From assembly GCA_002428935.1 (NCBI GenBank), contig DIYG01000180.1, positions 1-44,282 of the forward strand: DNA of 44,282 bases, read 5' to 3'. Source of the stretch: Halieaceae bacterium UBA6060 (lineage in GTDB: Bacteria > Pseudomonadota > Gammaproteobacteria > Pseudomonadales > Halieaceae). Positions within the stretch are counted from its first letter, which is position 1, and each line of letters starts with the position of its first letter. Both the position numbers and the translations under genes were made by a program. The notes under the pieces are model-generated. The model ran no database searches. It saw only the letters and a list, made by a program, of their open reading frames with translations, and was not told the origin of the DNA. This document shows positions 23,945 through 34,578 of this stretch, piece after piece.

Positions 23945-25276
23945 TTACACTCCGCTGCGCGTGCGCAAAGCAGCCGCGCGATCTCGCAACTCCTCGAGGA
24001 GCGCGGCCACATCAACACCTATGAGCCTGCGGTCCTTAACCACGACTTGTCCATCGACCACCGTGTGCACAACGTCATCGGCGCGGCTGGAGTACACCAG
24101 GGCGGCGCTCGCGTCGTAGCGCGGTGCGCAATGGAGCTTGTTGATGTCGACGACGATGATGTCCGCCACCTGACTCGGGGCGAGGCTGCCGGCCTCGGGC
24201 AGATGCATCGCCCGGGCGGCCTCTCGCGTCGCCATTTCCAGCATCTCGTCCACGGTGAGCAACTCGGGATCCAGATGGTGGTTCTTGTGAGTGATGGCGC
24301 CGAACTTCATCTCCTGAAACATGTCCAGGGTGTTGTGGCTAGCGGGCCCATCGGTGGCGAGTCCGACGGTCACTCCGGCTTCTCTAAGCTTACGAATGGG
24401 CATGATTCCTGAGCACAGTTTGGCGTTACTGATGGGGCAGTGTGCCACCTTCACGTCGTGCTCAGCCATGAGACTAATGTCGTCATCGGTGAGGGTGGTG
24501 CAGTGAGCGGCGGTGAGGTTCGGTCCCAGAAGTCCAAGCTGGTGCAGCCAGGCGGTGGGCGTAACGCCATGGGTATCTGCCACGTAGCGATACTCCTGCA
24601 GGCCCTCGGAAAGATGTGTGTGGATGGTCAGGTCGTGTTCGGCGGCCACTTCGGCGCAGCGACGCCAAAGCTGCTCCGTGCAGGAATAGGTTGCGTGGGG
24701 TGACAGGGCCACGCGGAGCCGTCCTCCATGACTTTGGTGTTGTTCGGCGACGATTTCACCGAAGCGATCCAATGCCTCGTAGGCCCATGGTCCAACATCC
24801 GCGTAGAGACCGATGTCTGCAAACCCATAGCCAAGGGTCGCCCTCAGGGGTACGGTTTTGAGGGCGTCCAATTCTGGACTCACGGAGTAGGCGTCGAAGT
24901 GTTCGTTGAAGCTGGTGATACCAGCGAGGGCCATTTCCGCAAGGCCGGCGAGGCTCGCCAAACGCAGGGTTTCGAAATCAAAGTTCTTTTTCAGACGCCA
25001 CATGCTCTGCAGCCACTCGAAGAGCTTTGCGTCTTCATTGAGACCGCGAAGGAGCACGTTGGAGCCTATGTGGGTGTGGCAGTTGCTGAAGCCGGGCATC
25101 ACCACCTGGTCCCTCGCATCCAGGGTCTCGACAGCCTCGTAGGGAGGTAGCTCGCTCTCCGGGCCCGCCGCGATGATGCGTTGTCCAGAAACAAGAACGG
25201 TGCCCGAAGGCACCGTTCCCCGGTCGGTCATGGTCAACAATTCGCCGCCAGTGACGGCCAGATCGACCTTGACCAT
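23945..25276 (-). CDS. ATZ/TRZ-family amidohydrolase (MTA/SAH or related deaminase-like)
   Basis: 443 residues, typical of the ATZ/TRZ group. Metal ligands are visible: H-x-H in SNCHTHIGSN, the histidine in IHTHLSEG, the histidine of TAAHCTTL and the aspartate of LATDGPASHN. The SE after the third histidine (HLSE) is the catalytic glutamate typical of deaminases. Closest by pattern are 5-methylthioadenosine/S-adenosylhomocysteine deaminases; guanine- or 8-oxoguanine-deaminase-like enzymes of this group look similar. It removes an amino group from a purine or triazine ring. The NCS2 permease directly downstream (2 nt) suggests the compound is imported. Confidence 0.82.
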   Translation of the reverse strand: MVKVDLAVTGGELLTMTDRGTVPSGTVLVSGQRIIAAGPESELPPYEAVETLDARDQVVMPGFSNCHTHIGSNVLLRGLNEDAKLFEWLQSMWRLKKNFDFETLRLASLAGLAEMALAGITSFNEHFDAYSVSPELDALKTVPLRATLGYGFADIGLYADVGPWAYEALDRFGEIVAEQHQSHGGRLRVALSPHATYSCTEQLWRRCAEVAAEHDLTIHTHLSEGLQEYRYVADTHGVTPTAWLHQLGLLGPNLTAAHCTTLTDDDISLMAEHDVKVAHCPISNAKLCSGIMPIRKLREAGVTVGLATDGPASHNTLDMFQEMKFGAITHKNHHLDPELLTVDEMLEMATREAARAMHLPEAGSLAPSQVADIIVVDINKLHCAPRYDASAALVYSSRADDVVHTVVDGQVVVKDRRLIGVDVAALLEELRDRAAALRTRSGV

Positions 25277-25292
25277 ACGGTTGCTGCGGCTG

Positions 25293-27284
<1,992 letters not shown>

Positions 27285-27324
27285 GATTTATATTCCTTAT
27301 GTCTGCAAGCGTATTGCGCAGAGC

Positions 27325-27330
27325 AGTATA
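27325..27330 (-). promoter_or_regulatory. Possible -10 box of hppA
   Basis: On the minus strand this reads TATACT, about 40 nt before the hppA start codon, in the 73-nt gap after the exporter operon. No convincing -35 is seen. It suggests that hppA has its own promoter and is not only read from the exporter genes. Confidence 0.35.
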
Positions 27331-27357
27331 GGTAAGAAAGCTTTATAAGCGGAAGGG

Positions 27358-28557
27358 CTACTCGGCGCGCAATGCTTCGACGGGATCCAGGTGCGCCGCG
27401 CGCCGCGCGGGCAACACGCCGGCGACAAGACCGATGCTGACGGCGACTGCCTCGGCCAGAAGGGCGTAGAACACCGAGGTCTGGACCGGAAGCGCGGGCA
27501 CAAAGACTCGTAACAATTGCCCCAGGCCCGCGCCCAACAGCAAGCCCGCGAGACCGCCGGCAGCGGCCAGCACGATGGCTTCACCGAGAAACAGCGACAG
27601 GACCTGTGAGCGCTGGGCCCCCAGGGCTCGCAGCAAACCGATTTCGTTGGTTCTTTCGTTTACGGCGATGGTCATGATGGTGACGATGCCGATGGCGCCG
27701 ACCAGCAGGGAGATACCGCCGATGGCCGCAACGGCAAAGGTCAGCATGTCGAGAACGCCACCGAGGACATCGAGCATCTGCTGTTGGGTAGTGATGGTCA
27801 CATCGTCTCGGCCATGGCGGGCCGTGAGCAGGCGGCGTATACCATCAACGACCCGATCTACGGGCACACCTTCTTCATACATCACATCGATCTCGATCAG
27901 ACCCTCGACATTGAACAGACTCATGGCCCGGGCGGCGGGGATGTACACCGTGTCGTCGAGATCAAAACCAAGGACCGTACCTTTGGACTCCAGTACCCCA
28001 ACGACGCGAAAACGACTGCCGGCAATCGTGATGAGCTGACCCAGGGGGTTTTCCTCGCGAAATAACTCGTCGCGCATCTTGCTGCCAAGAACGGCAAAGG
28101 CACGGGGAGCGGCCGGGTTGTCTTCGGGTAAAAAGCGCCCGACGCTGACCCCCATGCGAAAGGCCTCGGGCATGGCGGGACCGGCGCCATAAACCGTCGT
28201 GCGCCGCCGTCGCCCACCGAACTCTACCTCGGCATTGCCCTGCACAAACGGCACCACAGCCCTGGCGAAGGGCAGTTGTTCGAGGGCCATGGCGTCTTCG
28301 ATGGTCAGAGGACGCTCCGTGCCAAACATGCCCATACTCGTACCCGCGGTGGTGGCCTTGCCCGGGTTGATCGCTACGATCGTGGTACCAAACTGGGTGA
28401 ACTGGGCCATGACGAACTGCTGGAGACCCTCGCCGATAGATGTCAGGAGCACGACGGCGGCAATACCCACGGCAATGCCCAGGGCCGTAAGGAGGCTTCG
28501 GGCACGATGGGCGATGAGGGATGTGCCCGTGAGACGTAAAAAATCCGTGGTGGTCAC
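27358..28557 (-). CDS. MacB/FtsX-like ABC transporter permease, second copy
   Basis: 399 residues from a GTG at 28557. Like MacB permeases it has one N-terminal helix (SLLTALGIAVGIAAVVLLTSIGEG), a large periplasmic domain of about 230 residues, then three C-terminal helices with the FtsX block FAVAAIGGISLLVGAIGIVTIMTIAVNERTNEIGLLRALGA (key part: V-N-E-R-T-N-E-I-G-L-L-R-A-L-G). It is followed by VLPARRAAHLDPVEALR. Five nucleotides separate it from the first permease gene; the two are paralogues and probably form a heterodimer with the upstream ATPase. Confidence 0.88.
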   Translation of the reverse strand: MTTTDFLRLTGTSLIAHRARSLLTALGIAVGIAAVVLLTSIGEGLQQFVMAQFTQFGTTIVAINPGKATTAGTSMGMFGTERPLTIEDAMALEQLPFARAVVPFVQGNAEVEFGGRRRRTTVYGAGPAMPEAFRMGVSVGRFLPEDNPAAPRAFAVLGSKMRDELFREENPLGQLITIAGSRFRVVGVLESKGTVLGFDLDDTVYIPAARAMSLFNVEGLIEIDVMYEEGVPVDRVVDGIRRLLTARHGRDDVTITTQQQMLDVLGGVLDMLTFAVAAIGGISLLVGAIGIVTIMTIAVNERTNEIGLLRALGAQRSQVLSLFLGEAIVLAAAGGLAGLLLGAGLGQLLRVFVPALPVQTSVFYALLAEAVAVSIGLVAGVLPARRAAHLDPVEALRAE

Positions 28558-28562
28558 GACCG

Positions 28563-29777
28563 TTACCGCCTCGCCAGGGCCGACACGGGTTCGAGAGCCG
28601 CGGCGTTGCGTGCAGGCAGCAGGCTAAAGAGAAGCCCGGTTATCAGCGCGGTAAACAGCACCAGCAGGATCACCCAGGAGGGGGCGAAGGCCGGCAGGTC
28701 CGGCAGGGCTGAGCGGATGCCCATGGCGCCGGCCAGCCCCAGCGCCAGACCGATAAGGGCACCGAGTATCGACAGGAGGGAAGCCTCGGCGACGATCAGG
28801 AGCTGAATCTGCCCCGGTGTTGCGCCCAGGGCTTTTAGGAGGCCGATTTCGGCGGTTCGTTCCGAGACCGCGACAAGCATCACGTTCATGATCAGGATGC
28901 CCGCCACCGCCAGGCTCACGGCGGCGATGCCGGTAACGGCTAGCGTTAGGGCGCCGAGGATGTCGTCGAAGGTCGACAGTACGGCGTCCTGGGTGACCAC
29001 GGTTACGTCTTTCTCGCCCTGGTGCCGTGCCTGGATCGTGTTTTCCGCAAACTGGCGCACGTAGGCAATATCTTCGTGGCTGCGAGCTTCAACGAGGATG
29101 CGAAACAGGGACTGGGTGTTGAGGAGCTGTTGCGCCGCTGCGACGGGAATGATGATGCTTTCTTCCACATCAACGCCGATGGAGCGCCCTTCGGAACCCA
29201 TGATGCCGATAACTCGAAAACGCCGATCGCCGACCCGCAGCCATTCACCCAGGGCCCGTTCCGGTCCAAACAGTTCATCGCGAATCTTGCTGCCGATTAC
29301 GGCCACGGGCATGGGGCGATCGATATCCATGGTCGGCAGAAAGTTTCCCTGGCGGACCTCCCAGCGACGTATCTCGAGCATTTCGGCGGTGGAGCCCAGC
29401 ATCACCACATCGCGGGAGCGCGGGCCGCGACTGACGGTTACGGAGCCTACATTGAGGGGAGCGACCCGACGAACCCGGGCACTGCGGGTCAGGGACAGGG
29501 CATCGTCTATGGTCAGATCGCGAGGGGTCTCGTTAAACATGGCGCCGGGATTGACGCCTCCGGTTTCCGAGCGTCCCGGGAATACGATTACCAGATTGGT
29601 GCCCAGGGAGGCGAACTCGCCGGTAACGTAGCCCCGGGCACCTTCGCCGAGGGCGGTCAGCACCACCACGGAGCCCACACCAATGGCCATGGCCAGGAGC
29701 ATGAGTAAGGTGCGTGCCGGGTAGCCGCTCAGGGCGCGCCAGGAAAAGCGCGCGATATCCAGGCTATGAAGGGCCAT
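28563..29777 (-). CDS. MacB/FtsX-like ABC transporter permease, first copy
   Basis: 404 residues. It has the same layout as the second copy: N-terminal helix (PARTLLMLLAMAIGVGSVVVLTALGEGARG, key part G-V-G-S-V-V-V-L), a large periplasmic domain and three C-terminal helices including VSERTAEIGLLKALGATPGQI and LLPARNAAALEPVSAL. MacB-type permeases couple ATP hydrolysis in the cytoplasm to movement of the periplasmic domain and drive export of peptides, antibiotics or lipids already in the periplasm. The start overlaps the ATPase stop by 14 nt, so the subunits are co-translated. Confidence 0.9.
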   Translation of the reverse strand: MALHSLDIARFSWRALSGYPARTLLMLLAMAIGVGSVVVLTALGEGARGYVTGEFASLGTNLVIVFPGRSETGGVNPGAMFNETPRDLTIDDALSLTRSARVRRVAPLNVGSVTVSRGPRSRDVVMLGSTAEMLEIRRWEVRQGNFLPTMDIDRPMPVAVIGSKIRDELFGPERALGEWLRVGDRRFRVIGIMGSEGRSIGVDVEESIIIPVAAAQQLLNTQSLFRILVEARSHEDIAYVRQFAENTIQARHQGEKDVTVVTQDAVLSTFDDILGALTLAVTGIAAVSLAVAGILIMNVMLVAVSERTAEIGLLKALGATPGQIQLLIVAEASLLSILGALIGLALGLAGAMGIRSALPDLPAFAPSWVILLVLFTALITGLLFSLLPARNAAALEPVSALARR

Positions 29778-30456
29778 GGTTTGACGTTCTGAGGTCTTGA
29801 TCGAGGCGACCGTCCATCATGCGCAGCTGGCGAGTGGCTCGTCGTCCCATGTCCATGTCGTGGGTCACCATGATCAAGGTGATCCCCTGGTCCACGAGCC
29901 CTTCAAGGATGGCGATAACGTCTTCCCCGGATTTGTGATCGAGGTTCCCCGTCGGTTCGTCCGCTAGCAATACACCCGGTTGCATCACCGTGGCCCGGGC
30001 GATGGCCACGCGCTGACGTTGACCACCGGAGAGCTGATCGGGTTTGTGATGGGCGCGTTCGGCAATGCCCAGGGCTTCCAGTGAGGGTTCGATAAGCCGC
30101 TTTCGTTCCTCTACGGGTACCCCCGCCAGAACCAGAGGCAGTTCCACGTTTTCGGCAGCGGTGAGACGCGGCACGAGATGAAACATCTGGAAGACGAATC
30201 CGATAGCCTTGTTACGCAGGTGCGCCTGTTGCCCATCGTCCAGGCTGGTGACATCGACCTCATCCAAAAAATAGGTGCCCGCCGTGGGCTGATCGAGGAG
30301 TCCCAGGAGATTGAGGAGCGTTGACTTGCCAGAGCCCGATGGCCCCATGATCGAGATGTACTCACCGCGATCGATATGCAGAGACACATCGTCCAGGGCC
30401 TTGACCAGTTGATCGCCAACCTGGAAGTGCCGATCGATATGGCTCAGTTCAATCAT
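29764..30456 (-). CDS. ABC transporter ATP-binding protein (MacB/LolD type)
   Basis: 230 residues from the ATG at 30456 (a GTG at 30480 is less likely, since the ATG start gives MIELSHIDRHF). Walker A GPSGSGKSTL, Q-loop FVFQMFHLVPRLTAAENVELPL, ABC signature LSGGQRQRVAIARA, Walker B VLLADEPTGNLD and the switch histidine in MVTHD are all intact. The FQxFxLxPxxTAxENVxxP pattern is typical of the MacB/LolD subfamily. It overlaps the adaptor stop by 8 nt and powers the two permeases. Confidence 0.95.
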   Translation of the reverse strand: MIELSHIDRHFQVGDQLVKALDDVSLHIDRGEYISIMGPSGSGKSTLLNLLGLLDQPTAGTYFLDEVDVTSLDDGQQAHLRNKAIGFVFQMFHLVPRLTAAENVELPLVLAGVPVEERKRLIEPSLEALGIAERAHHKPDQLSGGQRQRVAIARATVMQPGVLLADEPTGNLDHKSGEDVIAILEGLVDQGITLIMVTHDMDMGRRATRQLRMMDGRLDQDLRTSNHGPS

Positions 30457-31612
30457 CGCTGTTGTCGCGAGTTCGCGCACTGACGTCGGCTCCGGCTTCC
30501 ACGCCCTCTCGGTCTACGGTCAGTACCAATCGATCGCCCTCGTCCAGGCCGGATCGCACCTCGGTCCATGCCCAGTTGCGTAGGCCCGTATCCAACGCCC
30601 GATCTTCAATCTGCTCGTCGTCGTTCACGACGTAGACGCGATCCCCTTCCCGCAGGGCCTCCGTGGGGATACGCAGTACATCTCGGTGCTCATCGAGAAT
30701 GACCTCGATATCAGCGCTGTAGCCCGGGAGCATGCAGTCACAGTCTGCGGCTTCCAGGAATTCCACTTCCACGTCTACGGTGCGCGCCTGCTTCTCCAGA
30801 TCGAGCACATAGGGCGCCACACGGCGTACCCGACCCTCAAACAGACGGTCTGAGAAGGCATCCAGGGAAATCTTCGCCGGCATGCCGATGCGGATTCCCG
30901 GGGCATCTACCTCGTCGATGGGTGCAGACACATACAGGCAGCTGATATCCATAAGATCCACGGCGGGCGGTGTGGGTATGCCCACGGGGGAGGGGGTGAC
31001 GAACTCACCGATCTCGCCGTTTACCTCGGCGATCACACCGGGGAAGGGTGCTCGCAAACGGGTTTGATCCAGGGCGGCGCTTGCCACATCAAGCTGTGCT
31101 TTGCTCACCTCTACCGCCGAGCGCGCGGCGTTACAGGCAGCGCGCTGGGCCAGGGCGTCGCTCTCCGCCTTGTCGATAGCATCTTCCGAGGCGAGATTGG
31201 TGGCGCTGAGCTGTCGCAGGCGCTCCGACTCCCGTTTTGCCAGCTCGGCCACGATACAGGCCTGCTCCCATTTTGCTTCCGTGGCGCGCAGTTCACTTTC
31301 GGCGAGTTCTACCTGTGCGACCAGATCCTCGTTCCAAAACTCCATAAGGATCTGATCCTGATCGACGCGGTCCCCTTCTTTAACGGGCATACGATCGATT
31401 TGCCCCCCCAGGCGAGGAGATATGCCGGCTCTGCGGCAGGCTTCGATGGTGCCCGCTTTGGTGTTGGCGACGGTGGCCTGTACATCGCCTCGGGCGACTA
31501 CTTCGATCAATACCTCAACGGGTTCCGGGCGGGATGCCTGCCAGGCCAAAATGCCCAGGACGACCGTGCCCGCAGCGATATAGGCCGTCAGTCGGAGTTT
31601 GCTCTTCGCCAT
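30449..31612 (-). CDS. HlyD/MacA-like periplasmic adaptor subunit of an exporter
   Basis: 387 residues. An uncleaved-looking N-terminal anchor (LRLTAYIAAGTVVLGILAWQA) precedes a lipoyl-like half (GQIDRMPVKEGDRVDQDQILME), a long alpha-hairpin rich in Ala/Glu (about 110-195), and the second lipoyl half LDQTRLRAPFPGVIAEVNGEIGEFV (key part RLRAPFPGVIAEV). Then come beta-barrel and membrane-proximal domains. This is the usual membrane-fusion-protein order. Unusual cysteines occur (C59, CIVAEL, CNAARS and CDCML). First gene of a four-gene operon with the ATPase and two permeases; an outer-membrane TolC-like partner must be encoded elsewhere. Confidence 0.9.
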   Translation of the reverse strand: MAKSKLRLTAYIAAGTVVLGILAWQASRPEPVEVLIEVVARGDVQATVANTKAGTIEACRRAGISPRLGGQIDRMPVKEGDRVDQDQILMEFWNEDLVAQVELAESELRATEAKWEQACIVAELAKRESERLRQLSATNLASEDAIDKAESDALAQRAACNAARSAVEVSKAQLDVASAALDQTRLRAPFPGVIAEVNGEIGEFVTPSPVGIPTPPAVDLMDISCLYVSAPIDEVDAPGIRIGMPAKISLDAFSDRLFEGRVRRVAPYVLDLEKQARTVDVEVEFLEAADCDCMLPGYSADIEVILDEHRDVLRIPTEALREGDRVYVVNDDEQIEDRALDTGLRNWAWTEVRSGLDEGDRLVLTVDREGVEAGADVSARTRDNSDD

Positions 31613-31780
31613 GCCCTACTACCCAATGATCAGAGTTTGTCTTCCAAGTCTGGTGGCTATGGGCGCGCTTTTCCCTGAACTAAATCAAAGGAGCGCGTTT
31701 TATTGCGAGGAGCCTGGGTTACTTACGGGGTAGACAAGCCATGCACAGACAGTCGCGACTTCCGGGTGGCGGTATCAAAG

Positions 31781-31805
31781 GGCTCGCCCTGGGGAGCGGC
31801 GAGCC
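31781..31805 (-). terminator. Terminator-like hairpin after the desaturase gene
   Basis: GGCTCGCC-N9-GGCGAGCC is a perfect 8-bp stem, 17 nt past the desaturase stop on the minus strand, followed on that strand by CTTTGATA. T-richness is low. The rest of the 210-bp gap to the adaptor gene shows nothing definite. Confidence 0.5.
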
Positions 31806-31822
31806 GGAGTACGGCAGCGAAG

Positions 31823-32761
31823 CTAGGCGCTGTAGCTCGTATTGCCTGCAAGATCGGGAACGGCGCGGCGGACAACGTTCCAGTAGCCATCGACGATGGC
31901 CTCCGGGTAGTCCGCATAAAAGCCCCGCGATTGCAGGAGTTCGTGGAGGCGGCGCAGCTTCCAAGCGGGCACGCTGGGCATAAGGTGATGCTCGATATGG
32001 AAGTTCACGTCATTGGGACAGAGGACAAACTGCTCTAACCAGTTTGCCCGGGTCGTGCGGGTATTGGCCCGTGGGTCCGCCTCGTAGAGACCGGGCACAT
32101 TGCCGTGCTCGGCGACCTGACGGATGCGCGCGACCAGGGGATAACTGGTGAGATAGGCGCCGACCCAAAGGAGATACAACCAGGGGGCACCGCTCAGCCA
32201 AAGTATCGCCAGCAGCACGGCGTTTACGGCGAGCCCCCGGGGCACCGCGTCCGAGCGGTCTCCCTCTCGCATCATGATGCGATTCCCCTCCCCGCTGAGA
32301 GTGCCCACAAGAAGCTTGAAACCCGTTTGACCACTGATGTCTCGCCATAGCTTGCGGCGGAAGCTGGCCACGGAGATGGGATAGTTTTCGTAGTTGGGCA
32401 GGTCCGGGTCTTCGTGGGTGCCCGCCAGGCGGTGGTGCTCGCGGTGGGAGGCGCCATAGGCCTCGCAATCACCCAGTACCGGATAGGCGGCCAACCATTG
32501 CCCAAGGGTGCCGTTCAGTTTCGGATTCGCGAACAGGGTCTTGTGCCCCGCCTCGTGCATAAGTACGGACAGCCCCAACTGGCGCCCGCCAAGGAACAGC
32601 ACGCCCAAAACAATGCTCAGAGGGTTCGTCCACAGGGCGACGGCGGTAAAAATAGCGGCGATCCACAGCCAGTTGCGTACAATCAGCCACAGTCCCATAA
32701 GGTCACTGCGGGCGGCGAAGCTCTGGAGTTCTTCGCGACTGAGGTAGTCGGCTGCTTTCAT
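31823..32761 (-). CDS. Membrane fatty acid desaturase-family protein
   Basis: 312 residues from the ATG at 32761. The three histidine clusters of acyl-lipid desaturases are present: H69-E-A-G-H73, H106-R-E-H-H110 and NFHIEHHLMP near the C-terminus, along with four likely membrane helices. The di-iron centre inserts a double bond or a hydroxyl group into a fatty-acid, carotenoid or sphingolipid chain. The H-x3-H, H-x2-H-H, H-x2-H-H spacing and the length fit both desaturases and related hydroxylases, so the precise reaction is open. It is divergent from the YghU-like gene, 164 bp away. No electron-donor gene is adjacent. Confidence 0.88.
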   Translation of the reverse strand: MKAADYLSREELQSFAARSDLMGLWLIVRNWLWIAAIFTAVALWTNPLSIVLGVLFLGGRQLGLSVLMHEAGHKTLFANPKLNGTLGQWLAAYPVLGDCEAYGASHREHHRLAGTHEDPDLPNYENYPISVASFRRKLWRDISGQTGFKLLVGTLSGEGNRIMMREGDRSDAVPRGLAVNAVLLAILWLSGAPWLYLLWVGAYLTSYPLVARIRQVAEHGNVPGLYEADPRANTRTTRANWLEQFVLCPNDVNFHIEHHLMPSVPAWKLRRLHELLQSRGFYADYPEAIVDGYWNVVRRAVPDLAGNTSYSA

Positions 32762-32925
32762 TATCGTTAACCTCCGACAGAGAAAAATAACACAGTCTAT
32801 CGATCCCCGCGCCGCGCTTCTCCGTAGCAATAAGGATACGTTAACTCCGCAACCCAGTGGTGGCAGGGAACTCCGCCGCCCGCAGGGAATCAGAATCGCC
32901 CCAATGTTTGAGGAAACAACCCCCT

Positions 32926-33768
32926 ATGAGCGATAACACTTACACCCCGCCCAGCGTTTGGACCTGGGATGCCGAAAGCGGCGGCAAGTTCGCGAGCATC
33001 AACCGTCCCATCGCCGGTGCCACCCACGATAAAGAGCTGCCCGTTGGTGAGCACCCCTTCCAGCTCTACTCCCTGGCCACGCCCAATGGCGTGAAAGTGA
33101 CGGTGATGTTTGAGGAGCTGTTGGCTTTGGGCATCGAAGAGGCGGAATACGACGCCTGGCTGATCAACATCGAGGAGGGCGCGCAGTTCGGCAGTGGTTT
33201 TGTCGGTCTCAACCCCAACTCGAAGATTCCCGCCCTTGAAGACCGCAGCGGCGCGGAGCCTTTCCGGGTGTTTGAGTCCGCTGCAATCCTTATCCACCTG
33301 GCCGAGAAGTTTGCCCAGTTCTTGCCTACGGATCCCCAGGCCCGGGCCGAGTGTTTCTCCTGGCTTATGTGGCAGATGGGTAGCGCGCCCTACCTGGGCG
33401 GCGGCTTCGGTCACTTCTATGCCTACGCGCCGGAGAAGTGGGAATACCCGATTAATCGCTACACCATGGAAGTGAAGCGCCAGTTGGATGTGCTGGACAA
33501 AAACCTCGCTGAGCGTCGTTTCCTCTGCGGTGACGATTACACCATTGCTGATATCGCAACCTTCCCCTGGTACGGCGCCCTGGCCATGGGCAAGCTGTAT
33601 GAAGCGGGAGAGTTTCTCGACGTGAACGGTTACACCCACGTTCTGCGCTGGGCCCAGGAGATCTTCGAGCGTCCCGGTGTGGTCCGTGGTCGTCGGGTAA
33701 ACCGCGCCTGGGGGCCAGAGGAAGATCAGGTTCACGAACGCCATCAGGCTTCGGATCTCGATCGGTGA
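32926..33768 (+). CDS. yghU: Glutathione S-transferase family protein, YghU-like
   Basis: 280 residues from the ATG at 32926, with GAGGA at 32910-32914. N-terminal features PPSVWTWDAESGGKFASINRPIAG and THDKELPVGEHPFQLYSLATPNGVKV are characteristic of YghU/YfcG-type GSTs, which bind two glutathione molecules and act as disulfide-bond reductases. The thioredoxin fold ends with NPNSKIPAL and the FESAAILIHLAE helix (E-S at the gamma-Glu site), and the C-terminal domain is all helical. Its stop overlaps the next start as GTGA. Confidence 0.9.
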   Translation: MSDNTYTPPSVWTWDAESGGKFASINRPIAGATHDKELPVGEHPFQLYSLATPNGVKVTVMFEELLALGIEEAEYDAWLINIEEGAQFGSGFVGLNPNSKIPALEDRSGAEPFRVFESAAILIHLAEKFAQFLPTDPQARAECFSWLMWQMGSAPYLGGGFGHFYAYAPEKWEYPINRYTMEVKRQLDVLDKNLAERRFLCGDDYTIADIATFPWYGALAMGKLYEAGEFLDVNGYTHVLRWAQEIFERPGVVRGRRVNRAWGPEEDQVHERHQASDLDR

Positions 33769-34418
33769 CAGAGCGCGCCTCGATGTCGTCCTTCGGCAAG
33801 GCCCTCGGTTGTGTCCTGGCTGCGGCCATGGCCTTGAGCTTTTCGGCGGCGGCTTCCGGTGATCCCCTTTGGGACACCCGGGTAGACAAGGATGGGCTAC
33901 TGGTGGAGACCCGGTCCGTAGAAGGCTCCAACTACAAGGCCTTTCGTGCCCGTATCACCGTTCCCGCGCAGCCCGACGACGTGCTGGCGCGATTGCGAGA
34001 TGTGGATCGCTATACGGAATGGTTTCCCGATACCACCGAGGCCTACCTCATCAGCTCGGACGGCGATAGGTGGAGCAACTATCTACGCACCGATGCCCCC
34101 TGGCCCGTAAAAGATCGGGATTCCGTCTACGCCAGTGTCGTAGAGCGCGACGGTGACCGGGTGTTGATTCGCATCGTGAGCCAGGGGGATGCGATTCCGG
34201 TGAGTGATGATGCGGTGCGGATCGTCCAGGCCGAGGGTCTTTGGGAGTTAACACCGACGGCCGATGGAACCCAGGTCCATTGGGAATTTCACGCCGAGCC
34301 TGGCGGTACCGTTCCCAGCAGCCTCGCCAATGCGCGGGTGGTGGATACCCCGCGGAAGGCCCTGCTGGCACTGCGTGATTATTTCGCTACCCTTGATGAG
34401 CATAGCGCGGAAAACTAG
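33765..34418 (+). CDS. Exported START/Bet v 1-like lipid-binding protein
   Basis: 217 residues from a GTG at 33765 that overlaps the GST stop; an ATG at 33783 gives the same protein without six residues. A signal peptide (ALGCVLAAAMALSFSAAASG) exports it. The mature part has the START/SRPBCC pattern: FRARITVPAQPDDVLARLRDVDRYTEWFPDTTEAYL (key residues D..L..W.P), a PWPVKDRDSVY strand, and WEFHAEPGGTVPSSLANARVVDTP leading into the C-terminal helix. Such domains bind a hydrophobic ligand. Coupling to a GST is unusual; the ligand is unknown. Confidence 0.85.
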   Translation: MTERASMSSFGKALGCVLAAAMALSFSAAASGDPLWDTRVDKDGLLVETRSVEGSNYKAFRARITVPAQPDDVLARLRDVDRYTEWFPDTTEAYLISSDGDRWSNYLRTDAPWPVKDRDSVYASVVERDGDRVLIRIVSQGDAIPVSDDAVRIVQAEGLWELTPTADGTQVHWEFHAEPGGTVPSSLANARVVDTPRKALLALRDYFATLDEHSAEN

Positions 34419-34481
34419 GGACTGTTCGTCGCTCGGTTAGAGCGATCGCCAGGGTAAGGCCCCGCTGGGGCACTGGCTGAA

Positions 34482-34534
34482 GCGCAGACCAGATCACAGA
34501 CCAGGGCGCAGAGCAAATCGCAAACCGGGGCGCA
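34482..34534. repeat. Imperfect 24-bp tandem repeat upstream of iorA
   Basis: Two 24-bp units (34482-34505 and 34506-34529) match at 19 of 24 positions and a third starts with GCGCA. Each begins GCGCAGA and contains ATC-x-CA-x-ACC. They fill the 160-bp gap between the START-domain gene and iorA, with a small GCCCC-GCT-GGGGC hairpin at 34459-34471 just before. No promoter is clear. Confidence 0.5.
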
Positions 34535-34578
34535 ACAACACGGTTAGCAACAGAATCATAAGAGATGAGAGGGAAGCC

